A stretch of DNA of 64,000 nucleotides from Streptomyces sp. C10-9-1 (GTDB lineage Bacteria > Actinomycetota > Actinomycetes > Streptomycetales > Streptomycetaceae). The DNA is taken from contig NZ_JANHKP010000001.1 of assembly GCF_024497955.1 (NCBI RefSeq), positions 124,001-188,000 on the forward strand, given 5' to 3'. Below, piece after piece: positions 8,753 to 17,586 of the stretch. The translations under genes were made by a program, and so were the position numbers. Position 1 is the first letter of the stretch; each line of letters opens with the position of its first letter. Below the pieces are notes generated by a model, which did no database searches, was not told the origin of the DNA, and saw only the letters and a list, made by a program, of their open reading frames with translations.

Positions 8753-9484
8753 ATGACTCTCGTGGCCATCCTCAGCGGGGCGGGCATCTCCACCGACTCC
8801 GGCATTCCCGACTACCGCGGCCCGCAGGGGCTGTGGCGCCGCGACCCCGAGGCCGAGAAGCTGGTCACCTACGACTCCTACATGTCCGACCCGGACATCC
8901 GGCGGCGCTCGTGGCGGATGCGGCGGGAGAGTGCCACCTGGTCCGCGGAACCGAACGCGGCGCACCGGGCGGTCGCCGCGCTGGACGGGCGCCCGGGTGT
9001 CGCGGTCCGGGTGATCACCCAGAACGTGGACGGGCTCCACCAGCTGGGCGGCATGCCCGCCCGCAAGGTCCTCGAACTCCACGGCACCGCCCGGACCGTG
9101 GTGTGCACCCGCTGCCGGGTCCGCTCCCCCATGGCCGAGGCGCTCGCCCGGGTGGAGGCGGGCGAGGAGGACCCGGCGTGCGAGGCGTGCGGCGGGGTGC
9201 TCAAGTCGGCGACGGTGATGTTCGGCGAGCGCCTGGACCCGGTGGTGCTGGGCGAGGCGCTGGGGGTGGCCAAGGCGTGCGAGGTGTTCGTGGCCGTGGG
9301 GACCACGCTCCAGGTCCAGCCCGCGGCCTCGCTGGTCGGCATCGCCGCCGACCACGGCGCCCGCCTGGTCATCGTCAACGCCGATCCGACGCCGTACGAC
9401 GAGCTCGCGGACGAGGTGGTGCGCGAGCCGATCGGTGCGGCGCTCCCGCCCCTGCTGGAGCGGATCGCGGCCGGGGGCGTCTGA
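8753..9484 (+). CDS. Sir2-family NAD-dependent protein deacylase
   Basis: A complete sirtuin of 243 residues. It has the NAD-binding GAGISTDSGIPDYRG near the N-terminus, TQNVDGLH, the catalytic His of ELHGT, two CxxC zinc pairs (CTRC and CEAC), and VGTTLQVQPA. The enzyme would remove acyl groups from lysines using NAD and release O-acyl-ADP-ribose. A -10-like TACGCT sits about 8 bases before the ATG, suggesting a leaderless mRNA. A macro-domain protein that could act on its ADP-ribose product is encoded 3 kb away, but the two are not in one operon. Confidence 0.93.
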   Translation: MTLVAILSGAGISTDSGIPDYRGPQGLWRRDPEAEKLVTYDSYMSDPDIRRRSWRMRRESATWSAEPNAAHRAVAALDGRPGVAVRVITQNVDGLHQLGGMPARKVLELHGTARTVVCTRCRVRSPMAEALARVEAGEEDPACEACGGVLKSATVMFGERLDPVVLGEALGVAKACEVFVAVGTTLQVQPAASLVGIAADHGARLVIVNADPTPYDELADEVVREPIGAALPPLLERIAAGGV

Positions 9485-9590
9485 GCGAACTACGCCGGGA
9501 GCCCGCGGGTGCCGCATCCGGCCGCCGCCGTGTCAGGGAGGGCTCGGAAGCCGGGTCGAGGGCGGGCCCGGAGGGCCGGTGCGGGCGGGC

Positions 9591-10088
9591 TCAGAAGAGG
9601 GTCCCGTCCGGCGCCCCGCGTTCGAGGGCGAGCAGGCGGCGCTTGCGGTCGAGGCCCCCGCCGTAGCCGGTGAGACCGCCCGAGGAGCCGACGACCCGGT
9701 GGCAGGGGACGATGATGCCGATCGGGTTGCGTCCGTTGGCGAGGCCGACGGCCCGGGAGGCGCCCTTGCCGCCCAGTTCCCCGGCGAGCTCGCCGTAGCT
9801 GCGGGTCTCGCCGTAGGGGATGCGCAGCAGGCACTCCCAGACACGGCGCTGGAAGGGCGTGCCCGCCAGGTGCAGCGGCAGGTCGAAGGCGGTGCGCTCC
9901 CCCGCGAAGTAGGCGCCGAGCTGGCGTGCGGCCTCGTCGAAGGCCGGGGCGCCGCCCCGCTCGCCGAAGGTCTCCTCGGCCGGGCGGTGGCGCTGGCCGG
10001 TCATGTAGAGGCCGCTGAGGACGCCGTCGGTGGCGACGAGCGTGAGAGGTCCGAAGGGGCTGTCGAGGACGGTGTGGTTCCTGGTCAC
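9591..10088 (-). CDS. ogt: Methylated-DNA-protein-cysteine methyltransferase (Ogt)
   Basis: The protein has 165 residues and repairs O6-alkylguanine by suicide alkyl transfer to its own Cys. The active-site block is PIGIIVPCHRVVG, with the nucleophilic Cys in PCHR. The helix-turn-helix region RIPYGETRSYGELA precedes it. The start lies 3 bases after the stop of the Ada-AlkA fusion, so the two form an alkylation-repair operon. Length is normal. Confidence 0.94.
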   Translation of the reverse strand: MTRNHTVLDSPFGPLTLVATDGVLSGLYMTGQRHRPAEETFGERGGAPAFDEAARQLGAYFAGERTAFDLPLHLAGTPFQRRVWECLLRIPYGETRSYGELAGELGGKGASRAVGLANGRNPIGIIVPCHRVVGSSGGLTGYGGGLDRKRRLLALERGAPDGTLF

Positions 10089-10091
10089 CGC

Positions 10092-11582
10092 TCAGAATCC
10101 TTCCGCGGGGAGGTGGTTGACGGGGTGGTCCTCCGCGGCCCACAGGTACTGGACGGCGTAGGAGCGCCAGGGCCGCCAGGGGGCGGCGCGTGCGGTGAGG
10201 GCCGCGGGGGTGGCGGGCATCCCCAGTCCGGCGGCGGCCCGGCGGATGCCGAGGTCGGTCGGGAGGAAGGCGTCGGGGTCGCCCAGAGCGCGCATGGCGA
10301 TCACCTCGACGGTCCACGGACCGAAGCCGGGCAGGGCGGCCAGGTGGGCGCGCGCCCGGTCCCAGTCGCTGCCGGGGTCGAGTTCCAGGCTTCCACCGGC
10401 GAGGGCCGCGACGAGGGTGGTCAGGGTGGTGCGGCGGCTGCGGGGCAGGGCGAGGCGCTCCGGGTCGAGGGCGGCCAGCGCGGCGGCCGCCGGGAAGAGG
10501 TGCGTCAGCCCGCCCTCCGGGTCCTCGACGGGGGTGCCGTGCGCGGTCACCAGCCGGGCGGCGTGGGTGCGGGCCGCGGCCGTGGACACCTGCTGCCCGA
10601 GGACGGCGCGCACGGCGAACTCGGCCGCGTCGGCGGTGCGCGGGACCCGGCGGCCGGGTGCCCTGTCGACGAGGGGCGCGAGCCCGGCGTCGGCGCGGAG
10701 CTGCTCGTCGACGGCCTCGGGGTCCGCGTCCAGGTCGAGCAGCCAGCGGCAGCGGCTGATGGCGATGGTCAGGTCGCGCAGGTCGGTGAGGGCGAGCCGG
10801 CAGGCGACGTGGTCGGGGCGGGGGGCGAGGGAGGCGATGCCGTGCCCGTAGGGCAGGGACAGGGTGCGGCGGTAGGCGCCGCCGCGCCACTCCTCCACCC
10901 CGGGGACGGCCGTCGCGGCCAGGTGCCCGAAGAGGTTGCCCGGCTCCAGCGGCGCCCGGAAGGGGAGCCTGAGGGCGATCGACCCGGCCGTGGGGGGCCC
11001 GGCGGCGCCCCCGGGCCTCCGGGCGGCGCGGGAGCGCAGCTCGGTGGGGGGCAGGGCGAAGACCTCGCGCACCGTGTCGTTGAAGGTCCGCACGGAGGAG
11101 AACCCGGCGGCGAAGGCGATGTCGGCCATGGGCAGGCCGGTGGTCTCGATGAGCAGCCGGGCGGTCTGGGCGCGCTGGGCGCGGGCGAGGGCGAGGGGCC
11201 CGGCGCCGAGCTCGGCGAGGAGCTGCCGCTCGATCTGGCGGGTGGAGTAGCCGAGCCGGGCGGCCAGACCGGGCACGCCCTCGCGGTCGACGACGCCGTC
11301 CGCGATCAGCCGCATGGCCCGGGCGACGGCGTCCGCGCGGGTGTTCCAGGCCGGGGAGCCGGGGCTGGTGTCGGGACGGCAGCGCTTGCAGGCCCTGAAC
11401 CCGGCCTGCTGGCAGGCGGCCGCGCTGGGGTAGAAGACCATGTTCTCCCGTTTGGGGGGCACGGCGGGGCAGCTGGGGCGGCAGTAGATGCGGGTGGTCA
11501 GGACGGCGGTGAAGAACCAGCCGTCGAACCGCGCGTCCCGGGAGCGGACGGCGCTCACACAGCGGTCCATGTCGGTGTGCAT
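10092..11582 (-). CDS. Ada-AlkA fusion: methyl-responsive activator and 3-methyladenine DNA glycosylase
   Basis: The protein has 496 residues and three parts. Residues 1-75 are an Ada methylphosphotriester domain with four zinc Cys (IYCRPSC and ACKRC). Residues about 80-185 are an AraC-type DNA-binding region (LAARLGYSTRQIERQLL, IAFAAGFSSVRTFND). Residues about 200-496 are an AlkA glycosylase with helix-hairpin-helix LPGFGPWTVEVIAMRALG and the likely catalytic Asp in FLPTDLG. It should sense alkylation through the Cys cluster, activate transcription, and excise alkylated bases. ogt follows directly. Confidence 0.93.
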   Translation of the reverse strand: MHTDMDRCVSAVRSRDARFDGWFFTAVLTTRIYCRPSCPAVPPKRENMVFYPSAAACQQAGFRACKRCRPDTSPGSPAWNTRADAVARAMRLIADGVVDREGVPGLAARLGYSTRQIERQLLAELGAGPLALARAQRAQTARLLIETTGLPMADIAFAAGFSSVRTFNDTVREVFALPPTELRSRAARRPGGAAGPPTAGSIALRLPFRAPLEPGNLFGHLAATAVPGVEEWRGGAYRRTLSLPYGHGIASLAPRPDHVACRLALTDLRDLTIAISRCRWLLDLDADPEAVDEQLRADAGLAPLVDRAPGRRVPRTADAAEFAVRAVLGQQVSTAAARTHAARLVTAHGTPVEDPEGGLTHLFPAAAALAALDPERLALPRSRRTTLTTLVAALAGGSLELDPGSDWDRARAHLAALPGFGPWTVEVIAMRALGDPDAFLPTDLGIRRAAAGLGMPATPAALTARAAPWRPWRSYAVQYLWAAEDHPVNHLPAEGF

Positions 11583-11672
11583 GGGTCAAGGATGCGCCGA
11601 CGGCCCGCTCGGTGCTGGCAGGAATTCGACACCGATGTTCCACTGCCTGCGGCTCTGTGCCGCCCACGAAGC

Positions 11673-12383
11673 TCAGCCGATGGCGATCCGGGGGTGCCGG
11701 TCCGGGCGGATCCAGGCCATGAGCCGCTCCATCGTCTCGCGTGGGACGGAGACGCAGCCCGCGGTGGCGCCGGCGCCGTTGACGTGGAGGAAGATCCCCG
11801 CTCCCCGGCCGGGCACGGCGGGCCACCGGTTGAAGTCGATCACGAGGGCGAGGGCGTACTGCACCGGCCGGCCGGCCAGGTGCTCGCTGCCGCGCTCGCC
11901 CTCCTCGGTGAGGGGGAAGTCGGCCCCGTCCGCCGTGCGCAGCTGGTTGTAGTGGGGGGACTGCGGGTCCTGGACCCACCAGTGGCGCTCGTCGACCCGG
12001 GTGTAGGGCATCCGTGTGCGGGCGGGCTCCAGCCCGAAGCCCTCGGTGACCGTGTACGTGCCCGACGGCGTGGTCGAGGTGCCCTGGCGCCGGGTGGCGC
12101 CGTCGGTGACCCCCCGGGCCCCGACCCGGGCCCCGGTGGTGGCGAAGCGGGGCTTCCAGCCGAGGGGCCCCTTGGACCACGCCGTCACCGTCGCGCGGGT
12201 GCCGTGCGCCTCGACGGTGATCAGCTGGCGGGCGTCGCCCGGCGCGGCGGGGACGGGGAAGGCGGTGGCCGAGGAGGCGGGACCGGGGTGCGGCGGCCCC
12301 GCCGGGGCCCAGGCGGTGGCGAGGGCGACCGCGCACGCCGCGGCGGCGAGCGGGAGGCGGCGGGCGGTGGGGGGTCGGGCCAC
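11673..12383 (-). CDS. Secreted L,D-transpeptidase-family protein
   Basis: The protein has 236 residues, starts with GTG preceded by AAGGAG, and has a signal peptide ending near AWAPAG/ASSATA. The C-terminal catalytic segment HVNGAGATAGCVSVP has the His-x-x-Gly...Gly-Cys pattern of YkuD-type L,D-transpeptidases, with Cys as nucleophile. It would act on peptidoglycan peptide stems outside the membrane, making 3-3 crosslinks or related bonds. No lysin-motif or other binding domain is visible. It stands alone between the repair operon and the macro-domain gene. Confidence 0.85.
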   Translation of the reverse strand: MARPPTARRLPLAAAACAVALATAWAPAGPPHPGPASSATAFPVPAAPGDARQLITVEAHGTRATVTAWSKGPLGWKPRFATTGARVGARGVTDGATRRQGTSTTPSGTYTVTEGFGLEPARTRMPYTRVDERHWWVQDPQSPHYNQLRTADGADFPLTEEGERGSEHLAGRPVQYALALVIDFNRWPAVPGRGAGIFLHVNGAGATAGCVSVPRETMERLMAWIRPDRHPRIAIG

Positions 12384-12405
12384 GGTGCGCTCCTTGCCGG
12401 GAGGG

Positions 12406-12436
12406 CGGCTCCCCGGAGGGTTCCCCCGGGGAGCCG
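12406..12436 (-). terminator. Hairpin downstream of the macro-domain gene
   Basis: An 11-bp perfect stem (12406-12416 with 12426-12436) has a 9-base loop. It lies after the macro-domain stop and before the transpeptidase start, both on the minus strand, so it probably ends the macro-domain transcript. Confidence 0.6.
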
Positions 12437-12551
12437 GGTGCGTCTGTCGCGGGGAGGTCGTTCGGGGGCCAGTCTGCCGCTGGGGGCGGCGCGGGCCGCG
12501 GCGCGAACCGCCGCCGGCCGGGTGGCCCGTGCCCGAGGGGGCGCCGGCGCC

Positions 12552-13076
12552 TCAGGCGTACTCGGCGAGGGCGGCCTGGAAGGCGATGTACGCCGCCTCG
12601 TCGAAGAGCACGAAGCGCACCTCGCGCACGGAGGTCTCGGTGCCCCGGACGGCGGCGACCGCGATACGGGCCGCGTCCGCCATCGGCCAGCCGTAGACGC
12701 CGGTGGAGACGGCCGGGAACGCGACGGTGGCGGCGCCGAGTTCGTCGGCGACGCGCAGGGACTCCCGGTAGCAGGAGGCCAGCAGCCCGGAGCGGTCCTC
12801 GGAGGCGGAGTGCACCGGGCCCACGGTGTGGATGACGTTCCGGGCGGGCAGGCGCCCCGCGGTCGTCGCGACGGCCCTGCCGGTCGGCAGGCCCTTGCCG
12901 TAGTGGGAGGCGCGCAGGCGGCGGCAGTCGGCGAGGATCTCGGGGCCTCCCCTGCGGTGGATGGCGCCGTCCACCCCGCCGCCTCCCAGCAGCGAGGAGT
13001 TGGCCGCGTTCACGACGGCGTCGGCGTCCTGCTCGGTGATGTCGCCGCGGACCAGGGTGATCGTCGGTGCTGTCAT
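12552..13076 (-). CDS. Macro-domain ADP-ribose hydrolase/binding protein
   Basis: A 174-residue stand-alone macro domain. The motifs DAVVNAANSSLLGGGGVDGAIH and FPAVSTGVYGWP (split by a spacer) are those of the YmdB/MacroD group, which removes the acetyl group from O-acetyl-ADP-ribose or ADP-ribose from proteins. The catalytic Asn/Asp region is intact. It lies 25 bases after the stop of an FAD oxidoreductase gene on the same strand, so the two may share a transcript. A sirtuin is encoded about 3 kb away on the other strand. Confidence 0.9.
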   Translation of the reverse strand: MTAPTITLVRGDITEQDADAVVNAANSSLLGGGGVDGAIHRRGGPEILADCRRLRASHYGKGLPTGRAVATTAGRLPARNVIHTVGPVHSASEDRSGLLASCYRESLRVADELGAATVAFPAVSTGVYGWPMADAARIAVAAVRGTETSVREVRFVLFDEAAYIAFQAALAEYA

Positions 13077-13101
13077 CCTGTCATGATGGCCGCTGCCGCG
13101 C

Positions 13102-14517
13102 TCACTTCGCTCGCAGGACCCGCCAGACCGCCTTGGCGGCGTGGTGGCCCGACATGCCGTGGACGCCCGGACCGGGCGGGGTGGCCGAGGAGCACAGGAA
13201 GACGGCGGGATGGGCCGTGGCGTACGGCACCCGGGCCAGCCTCGGCCGGATCAGGGTCTGGAGCCCGGCGAAGGCCCCACAGGCGATGTCGCCGCCGACG
13301 TAGTTGGCGTTCCGCGCGGCGAGTTGGGGCGGGCCGGCGACGGCGCGGGCGAGCACCAGGTCGCGGAACCCCGGTGCGAACCGCTCGATCTGGCGCTCGA
13401 TCACCTCCGTGGCGTCGCCTTCCCACCCGGCGGGGACGTGTCCGTAGGCCCACAGCACGTGGCGCCCCTCGGGGGCGCGGCCCGGATCGACGAGGCTGGG
13501 CTGGGCGGTGATCAGGAAGGGGACCTCCGGGTCGCGGCCCTCGACGGCCGCCCGGAGGGCCGCGTCGATCTCGGTCGCGGTGGGGCCGAGGTGCACGGTG
13601 CCCGCGATGCGCGCCTGCGGCGAGGTCCACGGGACGGGGCCCGAGAGCGCGTAGTCGACCTTGAAGGCGGCCGCGCCGTAGCGGTAGCGCCAGTAGGCGG
13701 AACCCAAGCCGGCGATCCGTGCCAGCGCGGTGGGCGAGGTGTCGAACACATAGGCGCGGGCGGGTGGGAGCTCGTCCAGGCGCCTGACCTCGACGCCGGT
13801 GTGGATGGTCCCGCCGAGTTCGGAGACGTAGGAGGCCAGGGCGTCGGAGACGGCCTGCGAGCCGCCGCGCGGCAGCGGCCAGCCGACCTCGTGGGCGGCG
13901 AGCGCGAACATCAGGGCCACGCCGCCGGTGGCGACGCCGCCGGTGGGGGCGATGGCGTGGGCGGCCAGCCCGGCCATCAGGGCCCGGCCCTTGTCCCCGC
14001 CGAAGCGCCGGGCGAGCCAGGTGGAGGGGCGGACGGCGTCGAGGCCGAAGCGGACGAAGCGCAGCGGGTCCCGGGGCAGTCCGTCCCAGGGGGTGCGCAG
14101 GAAGTCGGCGGCCAGGGTGTCCCAGTGGCCGGTGTAGGGGGCGAGCATGCGGCGGTAGGCCCCGGCGTCGCCCGGCCCGAGGGAGAGCGCGGTCTCCGCG
14201 ACGGAGCGGCTGAGCACGGCCGCGGTGCCGTCGGGGAAGGGGTGCGCGAGGGGCAGTTCGGGGTGGATCCACTCCAGTCCGTGCCGGGCGAGCGGCATGC
14301 CCGCGAAGGCGGGCGAGCCGACCCCGAGGGGGTGGACCGCGGAGCAGGGGTCGTGGCGGAAGCCCGGGAGGGTGAGCTCCTCGGTACGCGCGCCGCCGCC
14401 CACCGTCCCCAGGGCCTCGAACACGGCGACGGAGAAGCCCCGGCGGGCCAACTCGGCCGCGGCCGTGAGTCCGTTGGGGCCCGCCCCCACCACGACGGCA
14501 TCGAGCATCGACGGCAC
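13102..14517 (-). CDS. FAD-dependent oxidoreductase of the phytoene-desaturase-like (CrtI/PYROXD2) family
   Basis: The protein has 471 residues. An N-terminal dinucleotide-binding motif [20 protein letters not shown] is followed by an Arg-rich FAD contact ([10 protein letters not shown]), and a C-terminal G-x-H-G motif reads HGMSGHHAA. These mark the CrtI/PYROXD2 amine-oxidase-like superfamily. No carotenoid genes are nearby, so a role in carotenoid synthesis is not supported and the substrate is unknown. GTG 14517 is chosen because GAAGGAG lies 8-9 bases upstream. Possibly cotranscribed with the macro-domain gene. Confidence 0.8.
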   Translation of the reverse strand: MPSMLDAVVVGAGPNGLTAAAELARRGFSVAVFEALGTVGGGARTEELTLPGFRHDPCSAVHPLGVGSPAFAGMPLARHGLEWIHPELPLAHPFPDGTAAVLSRSVAETALSLGPGDAGAYRRMLAPYTGHWDTLAADFLRTPWDGLPRDPLRFVRFGLDAVRPSTWLARRFGGDKGRALMAGLAAHAIAPTGGVATGGVALMFALAAHEVGWPLPRGGSQAVSDALASYVSELGGTIHTGVEVRRLDELPPARAYVFDTSPTALARIAGLGSAYWRYRYGAAAFKVDYALSGPVPWTSPQARIAGTVHLGPTATEIDAALRAAVEGRDPEVPFLITAQPSLVDPGRAPEGRHVLWAYGHVPAGWEGDATEVIERQIERFAPGFRDLVLARAVAGPPQLAARNANYVGGDIACGAFAGLQTLIRPRLARVPYATAHPAVFLCSSATPPGPGVHGMSGHHAAKAVWRVLRAK

Positions 14518-14963
14518 CTTGGGACTCCTTCGTCAGCCGGCGGCCATGGACGTCCAGGATATTCGGCGGCACGGGCGGCAGGGGCCCGGGTCCGGTCCGC
14601 GGCGGGACGAGGCGACGGCGGCGAGGGGGCGGCGGCCGCCGCGCCCTTCGGGGGCCGCGCGGTGGCGGCGGCGCATGCATGGTGGGACCGCCGGGGAGGC
14701 GGAGTTCGCCGTGGGGCCGCCGGGGAGGCGGCCGGCTCGGAGGGGCGCGCCGACCGTGTCGCCGTGTCCGTCCCGGGCGTTCGCGGTGGCGGCCCCCACG
14801 CACCCGGCGCCGGGTGCGGTGCGTGCACGGGAAGGGAGCGCTGCCGAACCCGCCCCCCGCCCGGGGCCGCACGGGCACGCGGCGCACCGGGCGAGGCGGC
14901 CGCCGACGGGGCGGCCCGCCGGTCCGGCAGGTGCACGGCCCGGATGCGCGGGCGGGCCCGGGC
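14518..14963. other. Intergenic region, 446 bases
   Basis: No gene with conserved features was seen on either strand, although long frames are open because of the GC content. It contains the 18-bp palindrome annotated separately and the ribosome-binding site of the FAD oxidoreductase at its left end. Confidence 0.5.
14800..14817 (-). terminator. Palindromic hairpin downstream of the inositol-phosphatase-like gene
   Basis: A perfect 9+9 base inverted repeat with no spacer, about 150 bases after the stop of the minus-strand phosphatase gene. It could be a terminator or a protein site; the GC-rich arms favour a terminator. Confidence 0.4.
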
Positions 14964-15782
14964 TCAGCCGAGCAGGGCGAGGAGCCGCTGTGCCGTGGCC
15001 GCGTCCCGGGCCGCCGTGAACGGCAGCGCGTTGCCGCCGGCTATCCGGAAGGGCTGCCCGGCCACCGTCGTCTGGTGGCCCCCGGCCTCGGTGACCAGCA
15101 GCAGCCCGGCCGCGTGGTCCCAGGCGTACTCCCAGCTGAAGGCCGTGGCCTCCAGCTCGCCCCGGGCGACGCGCAGGTACTCCAGCCCGGCGGACCCGCA
15201 GGGCCGGGTGTCGACGCCGGGCCCCGTGAGCCCGCGCAGCAGGCGCTTCTCCTCGGGCGAGGAGAAGTCCGGGTTGGACATGGCGATCCTCAGGGGTGCG
15301 CCGGGCTCGGGCGACCCGGTGCGCAGGGGGGTGCCGTTCAGCCGCGCGCCGCGCCCGCGGACGGCGACGGCCATCTCGTCGGCAACCGGCGCGTACGTCC
15401 ACGAGGCGAGCAGCTCACCGTGGTGGGCGAGGGCGACGAGGGTGCAGAACCCGGCGTCGCCGCGGACGAACTCGCGGGTGCCGTCGACCGGGTCGACCAC
15501 CCATACCGGCGCGTCGCCGCGCAGGGCGTCGTAGACGGCCGGGTCGGCGTGGACCGACTCCTCACCGACGACCACCGAACCGGGCAGCAGGGCGGTCAGC
15601 GAGGCCGTGAGGTGCTTCTCGGCGAGCCGGTCGGCGTCGGTGACAAGGTCGTGGGGACCGCGCTTCTCGTCGACCTCGTCCTCGGACAGGCGGCGGAAGC
15701 GCGGGGTGATCTCGGCCTCGACCGCGGCGCGGACGGCCTCCTCGACGTCGGACAGGCCCTCGGTAAGGAATGCATCGATCAT
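14964..15782 (-). CDS. Inositol-monophosphatase-family phosphatase
   Basis: The protein has 272 residues. The metal-binding motifs are present in order: VGEES (about residue 75), WVVDPVDGTREFV (about residue 95) and WDHAAG (about residue 215). The family removes phosphate from inositol-1-phosphate, histidinol phosphate, fructose-1,6-bisphosphate or 3'-phosphoadenosine nucleotides with Mg. The exact substrate cannot be told; in actinobacteria histidinol-phosphate phosphatases look like this. ATG 15782 is chosen because the conserved region begins directly after it. No neighbours point to a pathway. Confidence 0.85.
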   Translation of the reverse strand: MIDAFLTEGLSDVEEAVRAAVEAEITPRFRRLSEDEVDEKRGPHDLVTDADRLAEKHLTASLTALLPGSVVVGEESVHADPAVYDALRGDAPVWVVDPVDGTREFVRGDAGFCTLVALAHHGELLASWTYAPVADEMAVAVRGRGARLNGTPLRTGSPEPGAPLRIAMSNPDFSSPEEKRLLRGLTGPGVDTRPCGSAGLEYLRVARGELEATAFSWEYAWDHAAGLLLVTEAGGHQTTVAGQPFRIAGGNALPFTAARDAATAQRLLALLG

Positions 15783-15918
15783 GTGTCCAGCCAACCATGC
15801 CCGACCGACATCCGGGGACGCGGTCGGCACCCCCGTGCGCAACCCGGCGTTCCCCCGGGGTTTCACCGCGGCGCGCGGCAGGGCCCGGCGAGGAGCGGGC
15901 CCCGCCGGGGGCGGAGGG

Positions 15919-16665
15919 TCAGAGCCGGTCGCCGAGCATCGCGCTGCCGGTGGTGGCACCGCCGTCGATGACGAACTCGCAGCCGGTGGAGTACAGCGCC
16001 TCGGCCGCGACGAACACCGCCATGGAGGCGACCTCCTCCGCGGTGCCGTAGCGGGCGGTGGGCTGGCCGGCCACCATCTCCTCGCCCATGCCGGCGGTCA
16101 TGGGCGTGCGGATCGGGCCGGGATGGAGGGAGCAGACGCGCACCCCGTCGGGCGCCAGTTCCAGGGCTGCCGTCTTGGTCAGGCCCCGCAGCCCCCACTT
16201 GCTGGCCGCGTAGGCGCCCAGCCCGGCGTACCCCATCAGGCCGGCCGCCGAGGACATGTTGATCACGACACCGCCACCGGCGCGGCGCAGGGAGGGGATC
16301 GCGGAGCGCACCCCGAGCCAGGCGCCGTACAGGTTGACGTCGGTGACCCGCCGGAAGGACTCGGGCTCCTGGTCCTCGATGCCGCCGACCTCCAGGATGC
16401 CGGCGTTGTTCACGAGCACGGACACCGGGCCGTACGCCTCCTCGGCCGCGGCCACGGCCGCCGCCCAGCTGCCGGCGTCGGTGACGTCCAGCGGCGCGAA
16501 GCGGGCCGCGGCACCGAGCCCGGCCGCCAGGTCGCCGCCCTCCCCGTGCAGCACGTCGCCGATCGTGACGGTCGCGCCCTCCTCGACGAAGCGGCGGACG
16601 ACCGCCGCCCCGATGCCGCGGGCGCCCCCCGTGACGATCGCGTTCCGCCCGGTCATACGTCCCAC
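15919..16665 (-). CDS. Short-chain dehydrogenase/reductase (classical SDR)
   Basis: A 248-residue NAD(P)-dependent reductase. TGGARGIG forms the nucleotide-binding motif, and NNAG, the catalytic Ser region NMSSAAG and YAASK complete the classical SDR set. The Asp at the end of the second strand (TIGDV) favours NAD(H). Overall layout resembles 3-alpha/20-beta-hydroxysteroid dehydrogenases. GTG 16665 is preferred over ATG 16656 because GGAGG lies 5 bases before it. Divergent from the membrane-anchored universal stress protein. Substrate unknown. Confidence 0.85.
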   Translation of the reverse strand: MGRMTGRNAIVTGGARGIGAAVVRRFVEEGATVTIGDVLHGEGGDLAAGLGAAARFAPLDVTDAGSWAAAVAAAEEAYGPVSVLVNNAGILEVGGIEDQEPESFRRVTDVNLYGAWLGVRSAIPSLRRAGGGVVINMSSAAGLMGYAGLGAYAASKWGLRGLTKTAALELAPDGVRVCSLHPGPIRTPMTAGMGEEMVAGQPTARYGTAEEVASMAVFVAAEALYSTGCEFVIDGGATTGSAMLGDRL

Positions 16666-16895
16666 GGTGTCCTCCGGTCTCTCGCCTGGCCTCCGGAGCA
16701 GCGTCGTCCTCCCCGCGCCCGGCGGCCGGTGCGACACGCCGGGAAGGACGGCACCCCGGCGAAGAGCCCTCCGCCCCCGCGGCGGCCGCCCGGGGCGCGT
16801 GACCCGTTGACCCGAACGGGTGCTCCACGGCCCGGAGCACCTCGGCCCCCCGCCCGCGGTGGCAGGGATCACCTGCATCCCGACTCCCCCACCGC

Positions 16896-17540
16896 ATGGG
16901 ACCCTCCATGAGCCAGCTCGCCTACGTCCTCGCCGCCGTCGGAGCCTGGGTCGCCATCGGCCTGGCCACCGCCTGGTGGATGGCACGCCGGGGCTACCAC
17001 CACTGGGGGTGGCTGCTCATGGGCGTCGTCTTCGGGCCGTTCCTGGCCCTCGCCGCCAGTGACCGCATCCAGGTGCACCGCGTCGGGCCGCTCGCGCGGA
17101 TCCCGGTCGGCACGCCGGGGCCGGGCGGTCTGCGGGTGCTGGTGGGTCTGGACGGCTCCCCCGAGTCGCAGGACGCGCTGGACCTGGCCGTCGCGCTGCT
17201 GGGGCCGTACGCGCAGGCGCTGGTCGCGGCCGAGGTGGTGGGGTACGACGCGGCCGACGACGAACGGGACCCGAGCGTGGCCGCCGCGCGGAGGCGTCTG
17301 GAGGCGGCGGCCGAGCGCAGCCGCGGACGGGTGACGGAGTGCGACATCCTCTCGGGGCCGCCGGCCCGGGCCCTGGCGGACTACGCCGCGGAACAGGACA
17401 TCGACCTCGTCGTCGTCGGTGCACAGGACGGGGGGCTGCCCCACCGCCTCCTGGGCGACGTCGCCCAGGAGCTGGTGCGCCGGCACACCGTGCCCGTCCT
17501 CGTGACGGGACGGCGGCCGCGGCGCGCGGCCTCCGGGTGA
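16896..17540 (+). CDS. Membrane-anchored universal stress protein
   Basis: The protein has 214 residues. Two hydrophobic segments (about residues 10-27 and 35-54) come before a UspA domain that starts at LRVLVGLDGSPES and ends at VPVLVTG. The usual ATP-binding G-x2-G-x9-G stretch near the C-terminus is altered (GAQDGGLPHRLLGDVAQELV). The membrane anchor is unusual for a UspA protein and would place the domain at the inner face. ATG 16896 or 16908 are both possible starts. It opens a run of stress-type genes and converges on an Rv1733c-like membrane protein. Confidence 0.8.
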   Translation: MGPSMSQLAYVLAAVGAWVAIGLATAWWMARRGYHHWGWLLMGVVFGPFLALAASDRIQVHRVGPLARIPVGTPGPGGLRVLVGLDGSPESQDALDLAVALLGPYAQALVAAEVVGYDAADDERDPSVAAARRRLEAAAERSRGRVTECDILSGPPARALADYAAEQDIDLVVVGAQDGGLPHRLLGDVAQELVRRHTVPVLVTGRRPRRAASG

Positions 17541-17584
17541 GTCCCCCCGCCGCCGCACGTACGGCGGCGGCACCGCGCGGGGAC
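17541..17584. terminator. Convergent terminator hairpin
   Basis: A 9-bp GC stem (17547-17555 with 17562-17570) is enclosed by a further 6-bp pairing (17541-17546 with 17579-17584). It lies between two convergent genes and fits a bidirectional terminator. Confidence 0.65.
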
Positions 17585-17586
17585 CG

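Noticed and set aside
9435..13511. Very long open frame on the plus strand (over 1,300 codons)
   Set aside because: It runs antisense to ogt, Ada-AlkA, transpeptidase and macro-domain genes, all with clear motifs. The translation is low-complexity Gly/Arg/Ala without any domain, as expected in DNA with so few stop codons.
13102..14517. Carotenoid biosynthesis by the CrtI-like oxidoreductase
   Set aside because: No phytoene synthase, cyclase or prenyl synthase gene is nearby, and the protein resembles the broader PYROXD2-type group.
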